DNA of 39,735 nt from Azospirillum isscasi. Its GTDB lineage: Bacteria > Pseudomonadota > Alphaproteobacteria > Azospirillales > Azospirillaceae. The notes under the pieces were generated by a model. The model saw only the letters and a list, made by a program, of their open reading frames with translations. It was not told the origin of the DNA and searched no databases. The stretch spans positions 1 to 39,735 of the forward strand of contig NZ_JAUJFI010000038.1 of NCBI RefSeq assembly GCF_030849505.1, written 5' to 3'. This document shows, piece after piece, positions 1 to 8,801 of the stretch. The stretch's first letter is position 1; each line of letters starts with the position of its first letter. The position numbers and the translations under genes are program-made.

Positions 1-994
1 GCCAGGACTGCTCGGCCAGCCCGCCGCGCAGATCGGCCGCGATGGCGTCGTTGCGCTGGCGCACCTCCGCCGCGTGGGCCGCGACGGCGGCGGCGTTCGG
101 CGCCAGCCGCTCGGCGCGCAGGGTATCCTCGTCGGCGAGGGAGGTCTCGATGCCGTCCAGCACGCCGTCGATGCCGGCGAGCGCCGCTTCCACCTCGTCG
201 ATGGTCTGGCGGGTGCCGGGGACCCAGAGATAGCGGTTCATTTCCGCCAACTTGGCGCGGGCGTTGCCCAGCTCCGCGCGCATGCGCAGCGAGTCGCGGT
301 CGTCGCGCCGCGCCATGTAGCGGCCGAGATGGTCCTGCATCATCAGGATCGCGACGGTCGCGTCCCCGGCCAGCGCCGCGGAATCGACGCCGCCGGCGTC
401 CTTCAGCCGACCCAGCCCGGCCCGGATCCGGGAAATTTGCGGTTCCAGCACCGACTCGGTGAGGCGGGCGCGCTCGCCGCGCAGGGCCACCAGCGATTCG
501 AAACCGGCCCAATAGGCATCCAGCGCCTTGCGCGCCTCCTCCACCGAGCGACGGTCGGCGTCGCCGCGCACCATGCCGGCCAGCGCGGTCAGCCGGTCCA
601 GCATGCCGTCGCGGCGCAAGCCGGCGTCGAGCAGGCTCTGCTGGTCGCCCTCCGCCAGATGGTCGCGCACCGAGACCTCCAGGTCGCGCAGCGCGATGTC
701 GAGATCGGCGGCGGTCTGGGACGAGTCGGCGTAGGCGGAGAAGGTCCCGACCTGCCGGCTGACCCCGTAGAGCGAGGCCACGCCGATCAGCGCCAGCAGG
801 AGCACCAGAGCGAGCACCGCGCCGAAGCCGAGCCCGACCCGCGCGGCGAGCGTCAGCCCGTCCAGCCGGCGCAGAAGGCCCAGCCCCGGAAAGGGGCGGT
901 TGGCGCCGTCCCGGCCCTTACCCCGGGCGTTGTCCGGGGCACCGATGGAGGGAGGGGCGTCGCCGGACCGGGGCAGGGTTCCGTTCCGCTTCAC
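1..994 (-). CDS. N-terminal part of a membrane-bound sensor (chemoreceptor or histidine kinase), cut by window edge
   Basis: The minus strand is open from about position 1140 to the left edge. I place the start at a GTG at 994, which has a GGGA about 8 bases upstream; a further in-frame GTG at 1093 is possible. After a basic, polar leader of some 45 residues comes one strong membrane segment (GAVLALVLLLALIG), then about 260 residues of Ala/Leu/Arg/Glu-rich helix without beta-rich stretches. This looks like the all-helical periplasmic sensing domains (HBM or four-helix-bundle type) of chemoreceptors and some histidine kinases. The second membrane segment and the output domain lie outside the window, so I cannot tell the two apart. 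The gene is transcribed away from the rest of the window. Confidence 0.6.
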   Translation of the reverse strand, partial: MKRNGTLPRSGDAPPSIGAPDNARGKGRDGANRPFPGLGLLRRLDGLTLAARVGLGFGAVLALVLLLALIGVASLYGVSRQVGTFSAYADSSQTAADLDIALRDLEVSVRDHLAEGDQQSLLDAGLRRDGMLDRLTALAGMVRGDADRRSVEEARKALDAYWAGFESLVALRGERARLTESVLEPQISRIRAGLGRLKDAGGVDSAALAGDATVAILMMQDHLGRYMARRDDRDSLRMRAELGNARAKLAEMNRYLWVPGTRQTIDEVEAALAGIDGVLDGIETSLADEDTLRAERLAPNAAAVAAHAAEVRQRNDAIAADLRGGLAEQSW

Positions 995-1108
995 GCCACG
1001 TCCCGTACGCGCTGTCGTTCGTAAGACACGAGATCCGGCCGAATGCTGCGGGCGGGGAAAGCCCGACGTTGTCAGAAACCCTGCCGTGTGCACGGACGGG
1101 TGGCGCGG

Positions 1109-1136
1109 ATTGTAGCTTGGCGAAGCAACGGCGCAA
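1109..1136 (-). promoter_or_regulatory. Candidate sigma70-like promoter for the leftmost sensor gene
   Basis: On the minus strand TTGCGC (1131-1136) is followed after 16 bases by TACAAT (1109-1114). The -10 matches the consensus well and the -35 only moderately. It would give a leader of roughly 100 bases before the GTG at 994. Confidence 0.3.
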
Positions 1137-1165
1137 ACAGACAAGTGCGAACGGTCCGGCGCGCT

Positions 1166-1966
1166 TTAATCATCCGCCATGCCGTGGAAGGCATAAGCGT
1201 GCATGCCGATGCTGCCATGCTCGAAACCGGCGTGAAGCCGTTCCGTCCGCACGGCTTTGCCGGCGGCGCCGAAGGCCACGGGCAGCGGCAGGAAATGCTC
1301 GTCGGTGGGGTGGGCCGTCCTGGCCTGCGGGCAGAGGGCCTTCCAGTCGGCCAGGGACGGTTCGTCGCCCGCCGCCAGCACCCCGTCGAGCCAATCGGCG
1401 AAGCCCTCCGCCCAGCCGGCCACGCCGCTCTCGCCGAAGCGGAAATCGCCGAGATTGTGGACGGCGCCGCCGCTGCCCAGGACCAGCACGCCCTCGCGCC
1501 GCAAGGGGGCCAGGGCGCGGCCCAGCGCGATGTGGTCGGCGGCGGTGGCGCCGGGCTGGACCGAGAGCTGGGCGACCGGGATGTCGGCCTCCGGGTACAT
1601 CAGCATCAGCGGCACCCAGGCGCCATGGTCGAGTCCCTGGCCGGGCTCCACCGCGGCGCCGGTCAGGTCCCGCACGCGGTCGGCCAGCGCCGGGGCGCCG
1701 GGCGCGGCGTAGCGCATCGCGTAGAGGGCGCGGGGGAAGCCGTAGAAGTCGTGGATGGTGTCCGGCTGCGCGGCCCCGCTGATGGTGGGGCGGCGGGTCG
1801 TCCAGTGGGCCGACACGGCGATCACCGCGGAGGGGCGGCCCAGCCGCCTGCCCAATCCCGCCAGGAAATGGCGGCCGGGCGAATCCTCGATGATGAGGGT
1901 GGGGGCGCCGTGGGAAACGAAGACGCTGGGGAAGGGCAGGGGGGAAGTCGGCTGGGTCGCGGTCAT
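1166..1966 (-). CDS. ygiD: YgiD/LigB-type extradiol dioxygenase (4,5-DOPA dioxygenase family)
   Basis: This 266-residue protein belongs to the class III extradiol ring-cleavage family that includes E. coli YgiD and plant DODA. The family opens catechol rings with a bound divalent metal. The early VSHGAPT (His19) and SAHW (His54) motifs and a late RLHAGFEHGS stretch match the expected metal-ligand histidines, and the length is typical. I start it at the ATG at 1966 because GGAG lies 8 bases upstream; an ATG at 1993 has no such site and falls in the terminator hairpin region. It lies just downstream of the ATP synthase F0 terminator, so it probably has its own promoter or depends on read-through. 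The physiological substrate is unknown. Confidence 0.85.
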   Translation of the reverse strand: MTATQPTSPLPFPSVFVSHGAPTLIIEDSPGRHFLAGLGRRLGRPSAVIAVSAHWTTRRPTISGAAQPDTIHDFYGFPRALYAMRYAAPGAPALADRVRDLTGAAVEPGQGLDHGAWVPLMLMYPEADIPVAQLSVQPGATAADHIALGRALAPLRREGVLVLGSGGAVHNLGDFRFGESGVAGWAEGFADWLDGVLAAGDEPSLADWKALCPQARTAHPTDEHFLPLPVAFGAAGKAVRTERLHAGFEHGSIGMHAYAFHGMADD

Positions 1967-2003
1967 GAAAGTGGCTCCGGGTTGCGGAACCATTCGACCA
2001 AAG

Positions 2004-2033
2004 AAAAACCCCGGCGCCTAGGCCGGGGTTTTT
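2004..2033. terminator. Bidirectional rho-independent terminator after the F0 operon
   Basis: An 11-bp perfect inverted repeat, AAAAACCCCGG with CCGGGGTTTTT, surrounds an 8-base loop. The A-run on one side and T-run on the other make it work in either direction. It sits between the end of atpF (2079) and the start of the ygiD-like gene (1966). Confidence 0.85.
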
Positions 2034-2078
2034 CGAAAGACCGTTGCCGCTGCTGCAACGATGCGCCGGGTCGGACGC

Positions 2079-2558
2079 TCAGTGCAGGTGCTTCGGCAGT
2101 TCGGCGATCGCCTGATCGATCAGCTTGTCCGCCTGGGCCGGCTGAATGCCGGTTTCCAGGATGCGGCGGCTGGCGTCGACGGCGATGTCGACGGTCAGGT
2201 TGCGGACCTCGGCCAGAGCGGAGGCTTCCGCCTGGGCGATGCGGTCCATGGCCTGGGCCTCGCGGCGCTTCAGCGACGCTTCGAGGTCGGAGCCGGCCTG
2301 CGAGCGGAGACGGTCGGCCTCCTCGCGGGCGTGGGCGATGATGGCCTCGGCCTCCTTCAGCGCGTCGCGCTGACGGCGCTGGTAGTTGGCCAGCAGGGCC
2401 TGGGCGTCCTCACGCAGGCGCTGGGCCTCGTCCAGCTCCGCCCGGATCTTCTCGGCGCGGGCGTCGAGAAGGCCGGTGATCGCGCCGGCCGCCTTCTTCC
2501 ACACCAGGGCGGCGAAGATCACGAAGGCGATGGCGACCCACATTTCAGGGGTATTCAT
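2079..2558 (-). CDS. atpF: ATP synthase F0 subunit b
   Basis: This 159-residue protein has one N-terminal membrane helix (residues 6-20, WVAIAFVIFAALVW) followed by a long charged helix rich in Ala, Glu, Arg and Gln. That is the standard layout of F0 subunit b, the peripheral stalk that ties F1 to the membrane sector. Its ATG overlaps the stop codon of the upstream b' gene by four bases (ATGA), so the pair is probably translationally coupled. It is the last gene of the F0 operon and is followed by the terminator at 2004-2033. Two b-type genes (b and b') are normal in photosynthetic bacteria and many alphaproteobacteria, where the stalk is a heterodimer. Confidence 0.95.
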   Translation of the reverse strand: MNTPEMWVAIAFVIFAALVWKKAAGAITGLLDARAEKIRAELDEAQRLREDAQALLANYQRRQRDALKEAEAIIAHAREEADRLRSQAGSDLEASLKRREAQAMDRIAQAEASALAEVRNLTVDIAVDASRRILETGIQPAQADKLIDQAIAELPKHLH

Positions 2559-3205
2559 GACCGGCGCTCCTCGATCACGGCGGCGACGGCCGCATCGGCC
2601 TGGGCCGCGTCGACGTCCAGCCCGGCCAGACGGCCGGCGACGTCACGGGCGATGTCGGCGGAGACGGACCGGACGTTGGCGATCGCCTGCTCCTTGGCCG
2701 CGGCGATGCTCGCCTCGGCGCTGCGCAGACGTTCGGCGTTCTCGGCGTTCAACTGGGCCTGGCGGGCGTGGTTGTTCGCATCGATCTCGGCGGCCACCTG
2801 GGCGATCAGGGCCTGGGCTTCGGAACGGGCCCCGGCGAGGGACTGATCGACCTGGGCCATGGCGGCCTCGGCCTCTTCCTTGAGCGAAGCGGCCTTGCTC
2901 AGGTCGCGCGAAATGCGCTCCTGGCGCTCCTCCAGAACCTCCGCCACGCGCGGCAGCGCTTTCTTGGACAGGAGGTAGTAGAGGGTGATGAAGGTCAGCG
3001 CCAGCCAGAAGATCTGGGTGGGGAAGGTGGCGGGATTGAGCTGCGGCAGGCCGCCGGCGGCATGCTCGCCGCCATGGGCGGCGTCCGGCGCGTGCTCCGC
3101 CGCCGCCGCCAGGACGTTACCGGCAAGCACGGTCAGAGTGGCGAGCGAGGCGCCCGCAGCACCCGACCAGCGGACCAGCCGTCGCTTGGCCAACAGGTTC
3201 GGCAT
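2555..3205 (-). CDS. atpF': ATP synthase F0 subunit b'
   Basis: This is the second b-type stalk subunit, 216 residues long. It begins with a basic, Ala-rich hydrophobic stretch (residues 13-35), followed by a His/Gly-rich spacer (around 36-52). The main membrane anchor is near 62-80 (PTQIFWLALTFITLYYLL), and a long charged coiled-coil helix runs to the end. The extra N-terminal hydrophobic segment makes it longer than the usual b' of about 160 residues; it could be a cleavable leader or a second anchor. The ATG has GGGGG 8 bases upstream. It lies between atpE and atpF on one transcript, and two hairpins separate it from atpE. Some annotations call this gene atpG or atpX. Confidence 0.92.
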   Translation of the reverse strand: MPNLLAKRRLVRWSGAAGASLATLTVLAGNVLAAAAEHAPDAAHGGEHAAGGLPQLNPATFPTQIFWLALTFITLYYLLSKKALPRVAEVLEERQERISRDLSKAASLKEEAEAAMAQVDQSLAGARSEAQALIAQVAAEIDANNHARQAQLNAENAERLRSAEASIAAAKEQAIANVRSVSADIARDVAGRLAGLDVDAAQADAAVAAVIEERRS

Positions 3206-3229
3206 GGATCGGTCCCCCTAGGCAAGAAT

Positions 3230-3287
3230 GCGGCGCCGAAACTTCGAGAGCCCGGCGCCGCGTCAGAGCGAAGTTTGAAGTTCGCTC
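3230..3287 (-). promoter_or_regulatory. Two consecutive mRNA hairpins between atpE and atpF'
   Basis: On the minus-strand transcript just after the atpE stop there is a hairpin with arms GAGCGAA and TTCGCTC (3266-3287). A second hairpin follows with 9-bp perfect arms GCGGCGCCG and CGGCGCCGC (3230-3238 with 3253-3261). Neither is followed by a U-run, so they look like stability or processing structures or a partial attenuator, not a full terminator. Confidence 0.55.
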
Positions 3288-3292
3288 GGGCC

Positions 3293-3517
3293 TTAGGCGA
3301 ACAGGATCAGGAAGGCGATCAGCAGGGCGAAGAGCGCGACGGCTTCCGTCAGCGCGAAGCCCAGAATGCCGATCGGGAAGACCTTCGGCTGGACGGCCGG
3401 GTTGCGGGCGATCGAGCCGATCAGGGTCGAGAAGATGTTGCCGATACCCAGGCCGACGCCGGCGAGAGCGATAACGGCCAGACCGGCACCGACGTACTTG
3501 GCGGCTTCAGCTTCCAT
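3293..3517 (-). CDS. atpE: ATP synthase F0 subunit c
   Basis: This is the proteolipid that forms the rotating c-ring. The 74-residue product has two membrane helices joined by the conserved polar loop ARNPAVQPK. The proton-carrying carboxylate is Glu58, in [11 protein letters not shown] of the second helix. I chose the ATG at 3517 ([10 protein letters not shown]) because AGAGGA lies 9 bases before it. An ATG three codons upstream at 3526 directly abuts that ribosome site, and homologues start with the MxAEAAK sequence. The gene lies between atpB and atpF', and the hairpins downstream may raise its yield relative to the other subunits. Confidence 0.96.
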   Translation of the reverse strand: MEAEAAKYVGAGLAVIALAGVGLGIGNIFSTLIGSIARNPAVQPKVFPIGILGFALTEAVALFALLIAFLILFA

Positions 3518-3590
3518 GGTACTCATTCCTCTAGGTAAGGGTGAACTGTGGAGAAAAAGGTGAAGGGATGATCCGTGTCGGCGCTGGTGC

Positions 3591-4334
3591 TCAGTGCAGT
3601 TCCAGAGCGTCGCGGATGTACAGGCAGGTCAGGATCGAGAAGACGTAGGCTTGCAGGAACGCGACCAGGAACTCGAAGCCGGTCAGCGCGATGTTGATGG
3701 CCAGCGGGACGAGGCCGGCCAGGAAGCCGACGGCGCCCAGGCCGCTGATCATCATAACCGTGAAGCCCGCGAACACCTTCAGCATGGTGTGACCGGCCAT
3801 CATGTTGGCGAACAGTCGGATCGACAGGCTGACGGGACGCATCAGGTAGGAGATCACCTCGATCGGGATGAGGATCGGGGCGAGGGCCACCGGCGCGCCG
3901 TGCGGCATGAAGAAGCTGAAGAAGTGCAGGCCGTGCTTCATCAGGGCCAGGACGGTCACGAACACGAACACCGTCGCCGCCAGCGTGAAGGTCACGATGA
4001 TGTGGCTGGTGAAGGTGAAGGTGAAGGGGATCATGCCGACGAGGTTGCCGAACAGCACGAACATGAAGATCGCGAACACGAACGGGAAGTAGGGACGGGC
4101 GTCGTGCCCGGCGTTGTCCCGAACCATGTTGGCGACGAATTCGTAGAAAATCTCGGCCAGGGACTGGAGGCGGCCCGGAACCAGGGCGCGGCCAGACATG
4201 CCGAAGACGAGCAGCGCGTAGATCAGCGCGACCGCCACGACCATGAAGAAGGCCGAGTTCGTGAAGGACACGTCATACCCGGCGATCACGATCTGGAGGA
4301 TCGGGTTGATCTGGAACTGGTGCAGCGGATCCAA
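3591..4334 (-). CDS. atpB: ATP synthase F0 subunit a
   Basis: The 247-residue integral membrane subunit a forms the proton half-channels against the c-ring. It has five to six hydrophobic helices. The conserved [14 protein letters not shown] segment carries the essential stator arginine, and the late [19 protein letters not shown] helix is typical. The start codon is TTG at 4334, giving MDPLHQFQI, the usual start of alphaproteobacterial homologues; GAGGAC lies about 4 bases upstream and no nearby ATG fits. It follows atpI after 12 bases. Confidence 0.95.
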   Translation of the reverse strand: MDPLHQFQINPILQIVIAGYDVSFTNSAFFMVVAVALIYALLVFGMSGRALVPGRLQSLAEIFYEFVANMVRDNAGHDARPYFPFVFAIFMFVLFGNLVGMIPFTFTFTSHIIVTFTLAATVFVFVTVLALMKHGLHFFSFFMPHGAPVALAPILIPIEVISYLMRPVSLSIRLFANMMAGHTMLKVFAGFTVMMISGLGAVGFLAGLVPLAINIALTGFEFLVAFLQAYVFSILTCLYIRDALELH

Positions 4335-4346
4335 GGTCGTCCTCGC

Positions 4347-4709
4347 TCAGTGTGCGTCGCCGTTGGGGCGCTCGTTGTCATCCTCACGGGCCCGGCGGTA
4401 GCCGGGGGCGAACCCGAGCCCGGTGATGGCCCGGTAGACATTCAGAATTCCGGCCGCCGCGCCGAGGAAGAACATGACGATCAATCCCCAGGGCGCCGTT
4501 CCGAGCCAGCGGTCGAGCAGAAGCCCGCCACCGACGCCAACGATCATGGCCGCGACCAGCTCGGTCCCGATGCGGAAGGCGATGCCGAGAGGACTCTGCG
4601 GCAGCCGGTGATATTTCCCCGGACCGCTCTGCGATTCCTTCCCTTCACGCGCCTTCTTCAGTCGGGCGTCAAGCTCTGCCAGAGACGGCGGGGGCTTTTC
4701 GTCGCTCAT
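4347..4709 (-). CDS. atpI: ATP synthase assembly protein AtpI
   Basis: This small protein of 120 residues has a charged N-terminal half (about residues 1-40) and two membrane helices, near 50-70 (IGTELVAAMIVGVGGGLLLD) and 77-98 (WGLIVMFFLGAAAGILNVYR). That is the pattern of alphaproteobacterial AtpI, which helps c-ring assembly and may carry Mg2+. It is first in the F0 operon. I take the ATG at 4709 (MSDEKPPP); an upstream GTG/ATG-type extension has no family support. Transcription probably starts some 40 bases upstream at the promoter at 4757-4785. Confidence 0.9.
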   Translation of the reverse strand: MSDEKPPPSLAELDARLKKAREGKESQSGPGKYHRLPQSPLGIAFRIGTELVAAMIVGVGGGLLLDRWLGTAPWGLIVMFFLGAAAGILNVYRAITGLGFAPGYRRAREDDNERPNGDAH

Positions 4710-4756
4710 GTCGCTTCGTTGTCCCCGTTGGCTCGCAGCCACGCGAAAGCGGCGAG

Positions 4757-4785
4757 ACCATACGGACAGGGCACAACCCTGTCAA
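4757..4785 (-). promoter_or_regulatory. Sigma70-type promoter of the F0 ATP synthase operon
   Basis: On the minus strand a perfect -35 TTGACA (4780-4785) is followed by exactly 17 bases and then TATGGT (4757-4762). It lies 48 bases upstream of the atpI start codon, with nothing else in between. Confidence 0.75.
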
Positions 4786-4885
4786 GTCGCAAAACCCATA
4801 ATACAAGTGCTTGAAAACCCAACGAAACCGCGCCGAAACCTTGGTAATACCGCGTCAAGGGGCACGGTTTCGCTCCCGCTTACCG

Positions 4886-5488
4886 TCAACCGGCGATCCG
4901 GCTGCCCAGATCCTGGGCCACGCGGTCGGCGCTGGTGCCCCCCGGATAGACCCCGAGGAAGCGCCCGTCAGGGCCCATCAGGTAAAGAAAACTGGAGTGG
5001 TCCATCAAATAGTCGCCGGGCTTTCCGCCTTCCTGCGGCGCCTTGGCATAATAGACCCGGTAGGCCTTCGCCGCGGCCTTCACCTGCTCCGGCGTGCCGG
5101 TCAGCCCGACCAGGCGGGGGTGGAACAGGGCCACATAGTCCTTCAGATGCGCCACCGTGTCGCGCTCCGGGTCGATGGAAATGAACAGCGGCTGCACCTT
5201 GTCCGCCTGCTGGCCCAGCAGGTCGAGCGTGCGGGCGATGGTGCCCAGCTCGGTCGGGCAGACGTCGGGGCAGTAGGTGTAGCCGAAATTGACCAGCAGA
5301 TACTTGCCGCGGTAGTCGGCGTCGGTGACCGTCCGCCCGGTGTGGTCGGTCAGGGTGAAGGGGCCGCCGATGGGCACGCTGCTCTGCACCGTGCTGGCGG
5401 CGTTTTCGACCTGCCACCAGGCGATGCCGGCGGCGATCACGAGCCCCACGGCGGAGGCGGCGGCGATGCGGATGAGTCGGGCTTTCAT
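4886..5488 (-). CDS. SCO1/SenC family copper chaperone (thioredoxin-fold)
   Basis: The 200-residue protein has an N-terminal signal anchor (residues 6-25) and then a thioredoxin-like domain. The CxxxC copper/redox motif of SCO proteins is seen in YTYCPDVCP, and the conserved late His is in LMDHSSFLYLM. SCO proteins deliver copper to the CuA site of cytochrome c oxidase or act as periplasmic thiol oxidoreductases. It lies 81 bases downstream of the hemerythrin chemoreceptor on the same strand with no terminator seen between, so co-transcription is possible. No oxidase genes are present in the window. Confidence 0.93.
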   Translation of the reverse strand: MKARLIRIAAASAVGLVIAAGIAWWQVENAASTVQSSVPIGGPFTLTDHTGRTVTDADYRGKYLLVNFGYTYCPDVCPTELGTIARTLDLLGQQADKVQPLFISIDPERDTVAHLKDYVALFHPRLVGLTGTPEQVKAAAKAYRVYYAKAPQEGGKPGDYLMDHSSFLYLMGPDGRFLGVYPGGTSADRVAQDLGSRIAG

Positions 5489-5569
5489 GACAGCCTGGAA
5501 TGGGGCGGCGCGCGGCCCAGGTCAAGGGGGCATGTACGCCGTCCGCTTCCGGTCCGGGGGAATGTCCGG

Positions 5570-7753
5570 TCAGGCCGCGCGCCGCACGGCCGCCGCCGGC
5601 TGGTCGTTCCCGCCGCGCCCTTCCAAATGGCTTCCGATGCGCTTGTCGAAGCGCTGGATGTGGCCGGTCAGCCAGTCGCGGAACAGGGCCAGCAGGTCGT
5701 CGCCGACCCGCGCCTCTCCGGACTCGAAGCGCTGCTTCAACTCGGCCACGCGCTTGCGCAGGGCGTCGTGCTGCGCCTTGTGCTGCACGAAGTCGGGATA
5801 GGCGGACCGCTCCATCACCCGCTCCTCCTGCTCGAAATGCAGGACGGTGTAGGCGACGAGCTGGTCGATGGCCGACCCGATGGCGTGCGGCACTTCGCCG
5901 CCCCGGATGCGCCGCGCCGCGCGGTTGATCAGCGCGACCAGAATCATGTGGTCGTTGTCGATGTCCTCCTGCCCGACGGCCAGCGTGTCGTTCCAGGGCA
6001 TGAAGACGTCCTCCCCGGCGGGGGCGAAGAGGGAGGCCAGCTCCGCGCTGTTGATCGCCTCCACGTTGACCAGGAAGGCGTCCACCAGATTGCGCAGCGA
6101 CCCGGCCTCCTGCGCCAGGCTTTCCGCGGCGTCGAGCAGGCTGTTGGCGGCCTTCTCCGTCTCCAGGGCGGAGGCGGAGACTTCGTCGATGCTGGTGGAG
6201 ACCTGCTGCGTGCCCTGTGCCGCCTCCCCGGCGCTGCGGGCGATCTCGCCGGTCGCCGCACCCTGTTGCTGCACGGCGGCGGCGATGGATGTGCCGATCT
6301 CGTCGCTGCGCGCGATGATGCCGGCGATCTCGCGGATGGCGCTGACGGCGCCCTGGGACGCCTGCTGGACCTCGTTGATCTGCGCCGCGATCTCCTCCGT
6401 CGCCTTGGCGGTCTGGCCGGCGAGGTTCTTCACCTCGCCCGCCACGACGGCGAAGCCCTTGCCCATCTCGCCGGCCCGCGCCGCCTCGATGGTGGCGTTC
6501 AGCGCCAGCAGGTTGGTCTGGCTGGCGATGCTGGTGATCAGGTCGGCGACCTCGTTGATCTTCTGCGCCGCGTGGCCCAGCCCGTCGATGCGGTCGCTGG
6601 CCAGGCGGGAGGCGTGCACCGCCTGCATGGAGATGTGCGAGGAGGTGGCGACCTGCGTGCCGATCTCGGCGATGGCGCTGCTCAACTCCTCGGCGGCGGA
6701 GGCGACGGTCTGCACGTTCACCGACGCCTGCTGCGACGCCCCGGCGACCGAGGCCGCCTCGCGCATGTTGCGGTCGGCGGTGTCCGACAGGGAGCGCGCC
6801 GTGTTCTCCAGCGCCTGCACCGCCTTGCCGACCGTGCCGACCATGGCGCTGACCGTGGCGTCGAACCGCTCCGTCAGCCGCTCCAGGGCGCGGGCGCGCT
6901 GTCCGGTCACGCGGTGCTCCACCTGCCGGCGTTCCCAATGGCGCTGCAGGTCGATCTGGTTCTTGCGGAAGATCTCCACGGTGCGGGCCATCACGCCGAT
7001 CTCGTCGCCGCGGTCCGTGCCGTTCACGGTCACCGCCGTGTCGCCGTTGGCCAGCGTCTGCATCACGCCGGTCATGGTGTGCAGTGGAAGGACGATGGCC
7101 CGGCTGACCAGCAGGGCGATGCCCGTCGCAACCAGGCCGATCAGCAGCCCCAGCCCGCCCAGGAACAGCGCGGCTTCGCGGAAGGCCGCGGCCACGTCGT
7201 CCACATAGATGCCCGACCCGATCAGCCAGCCCCAGGGCTCGAACCCGCGGACGTAGGAGATTTTCGGCACCGGCTCCGCATTGCCCGGCTTCGGCCACAG
7301 GTAATCGACGAACCCGCCTTCCGCCGCGAAGCCGACGCGGGTCATCTCGACGAACAGCAGCTTCCCGTTCGGATCGGCGGTGCGCGACTGGTCCTGTCCG
7401 TCCATCTCCGGGCGGATGGGGTGCATGATCATGCGCTGCGAGCGGTCGGTGATGAAGAAATACTCCGATCCGGCGTAGCGCAGCCGGCGCAACGCATCCT
7501 TGGCCGCCGCCTGGGCGGCGTCGCGGGCCAGGGTGCCCTTGCGCTCCATCTCCTCGTAATGGGCGACGAGGCTGTGCGCGACCTCCACCACGCTGCGGGT
7601 CTTGTCCTGACGGTCCTTCATCATCTCGGCGCGCAGGCCGAACAGGCTGACGACGGCGATCAGGGCGAGCCCGGCGGCCGCCGCGCCCAGGATGACGGAG
7701 ATCTTACCCTTGATGCTGATGCGCTCGAACACCTGACGTTCCTCCGGTTTCAT
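5570..7753 (-). CDS. Methyl-accepting chemotaxis protein with Cache sensor and C-terminal bacteriohemerythrin
   Basis: The 727-residue receptor has TM1 (about 18-40), a single-Cache periplasmic domain (about 45-190, with SEYFFITD and [18 protein letters not shown]), TM2 (195-217), HAMP (217-270) and an MCP signalling region with its tip near 408-440. A complete bacteriohemerythrin follows at 585-710. All expected diiron ligands are visible: His602, His639, Glu643, His658, His662, His698 and Asp703. Hemerythrin binds O2 reversibly, so the receptor may sense both a small periplasmic ligand and cytoplasmic oxygen or redox state; that is inference. I start at ATG 7753, because the frame further upstream offers only a TTG at 7864 and lacks family-like sequence. 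No CheR/CheB-tethering pentapeptide is seen at the end. Confidence 0.95.
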   Translation of the reverse strand: MKPEERQVFERISIKGKISVILGAAAAGLALIAVVSLFGLRAEMMKDRQDKTRSVVEVAHSLVAHYEEMERKGTLARDAAQAAAKDALRRLRYAGSEYFFITDRSQRMIMHPIRPEMDGQDQSRTADPNGKLLFVEMTRVGFAAEGGFVDYLWPKPGNAEPVPKISYVRGFEPWGWLIGSGIYVDDVAAAFREAALFLGGLGLLIGLVATGIALLVSRAIVLPLHTMTGVMQTLANGDTAVTVNGTDRGDEIGVMARTVEIFRKNQIDLQRHWERRQVEHRVTGQRARALERLTERFDATVSAMVGTVGKAVQALENTARSLSDTADRNMREAASVAGASQQASVNVQTVASAAEELSSAIAEIGTQVATSSHISMQAVHASRLASDRIDGLGHAAQKINEVADLITSIASQTNLLALNATIEAARAGEMGKGFAVVAGEVKNLAGQTAKATEEIAAQINEVQQASQGAVSAIREIAGIIARSDEIGTSIAAAVQQQGAATGEIARSAGEAAQGTQQVSTSIDEVSASALETEKAANSLLDAAESLAQEAGSLRNLVDAFLVNVEAINSAELASLFAPAGEDVFMPWNDTLAVGQEDIDNDHMILVALINRAARRIRGGEVPHAIGSAIDQLVAYTVLHFEQEERVMERSAYPDFVQHKAQHDALRKRVAELKQRFESGEARVGDDLLALFRDWLTGHIQRFDKRIGSHLEGRGGNDQPAAAVRRAA

Positions 7754-7932
7754 TTTCCGGCGCAGGCGCGCCGTCTCCGGCGGGGGGTGCTGCCCTGCCG
7801 GAAATTCTGCTAAATTTTTTCTTACTTTTGCTCCGAAGGGCTGACCGTCGTCAAGGCGGAGCAACCGCAGGTGAGAAAACGTCGCAGACCCGCCGCTGAA
7901 AGTTAAAAGGCTGATTTATTTTGCACTGCACA

Positions 7933-7960
7933 AAAGAAAGGGGAGGCCGATGGGCCTCCC
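7933..7960 (-). terminator. Rho-independent terminator after the PhoH-family gene
   Basis: Read on the minus strand, GGGAGGCC and GGCCTCCC arms flank a short loop and are followed by a CTTTCTTTTG tract. It lies 60 bases downstream of the PhoH stop codon and upstream of the chemoreceptor gene. Confidence 0.75.
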
Positions 7961-8019
7961 GCAGTTGCGAATTTGTGTGCGAATGATTGCGCGCCGGCGC
8001 CGTCCGCCGGCCAATGTCT

Positions 8020-8757
8020 TCAGAGCACCGTCAGCATGCTGGCGACGAGCGGGTGGCGGACGATGTCGGTGTCGGTCAGACGGACGACGGCGATGCCCTC
8101 CACCGCCTCCAGCCGGCGCGCGATGTCGGCGAGGCCCGACAGGTTGTCCAGCAGATCCGACTGGTCGGGGTCGCCGGTCAGCACCATGGTGGAATGCCAG
8201 CCGAGCCGGGTCAGCAGCATCTTGATCTGGGCGTAGGTGCAGTTCTGCGCCTCGTCGATCACCACGAAGGCGTTGTTCAGGGTGCGCCCGCGCATGAAGC
8301 CCACGGGGGCGATCTCGATGGTGCCGTCGGCCATCAGGGCGCGCAGGCGCTTGGCGCCCAGCCGCTCGCTCAGCGCGTCGTAGAGCGGGCGCAGGAAGGG
8401 GGCCATCTTCTCGTGCATGTCGCCCGGCAGGTAACCGATGCTCTCGCCCGCCTCGATCGCCGGGCGGGACAGCACGATGCGGTCCACCTTGCCGTCCTCC
8501 AGCGCCTCCACCGCGGAGGAGATCGCCAGATAGGTCTTGCCGGTGCCGGCGGGGCCGAGCGCCACAACGAGATTATGGTCCCTGATCGCCTCCATCAGCC
8601 GCTTCTGGTTGGGGCTCTGGGGCTTGACCTTGCGGAGATAGCTCTGGTCGCGGCGGTCGGCTCCGGCCAGCGGGTCCCAGCCGGCGGCGGGGAACAGCGG
8701 GTGGACCGTCGACTCGGACGCCGAAACGGCGCCGCCTTTGGTCTGGCGTTTGGCCAT
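8020..8757 (-). CDS. PhoH-family ATPase
   Basis: The 245-residue protein has a PhoH/RecD-type P-loop core: Walker A GPAGTGKT near residue 68, Walker B VVIDEAQN near 165, and the sensor LTGDPDQSDL near 194. The family is cytoplasmic, binds ATP and is linked to RNA metabolism and phosphate or stress responses, but its reaction is not firmly known. It lacks the extra N-terminal KH-like domain of the longer PhoH/YbeZ proteins and is not beside ybeY, so it is the shorter stand-alone type. The ATG at 8757 is preceded by GGAGAG at 5 bases. An unusual terminator-like hairpin lies 45 bases upstream of the start (8802-8826). Confidence 0.92.
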   Translation of the reverse strand: MAKRQTKGGAVSASESTVHPLFPAAGWDPLAGADRRDQSYLRKVKPQSPNQKRLMEAIRDHNLVVALGPAGTGKTYLAISSAVEALEDGKVDRIVLSRPAIEAGESIGYLPGDMHEKMAPFLRPLYDALSERLGAKRLRALMADGTIEIAPVGFMRGRTLNNAFVVIDEAQNCTYAQIKMLLTRLGWHSTMVLTGDPDQSDLLDNLSGLADIARRLEAVEGIAVVRLTDTDIVRHPLVASMLTVL

Positions 8758-8801
8758 GTCGCTCTCCTGACGTCACGTTGGTGGGCGGCGGCTCCGGGCA
8801 C

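Noticed and set aside
4811..7813. 1000-codon open frame on the plus strand
   Set aside because: It lies antisense to the Sco1 and hemerythrin-receptor genes. Its translation is rich in Gly, Arg, His and Asp with no domain, as expected from high-GC codon bias.
7754..7864. N-terminal extension of the hemerythrin receptor from a TTG
   Set aside because: The extension has no family resemblance, and the ATG at 7753 gives a normal cytoplasmic N-terminus before TM1.
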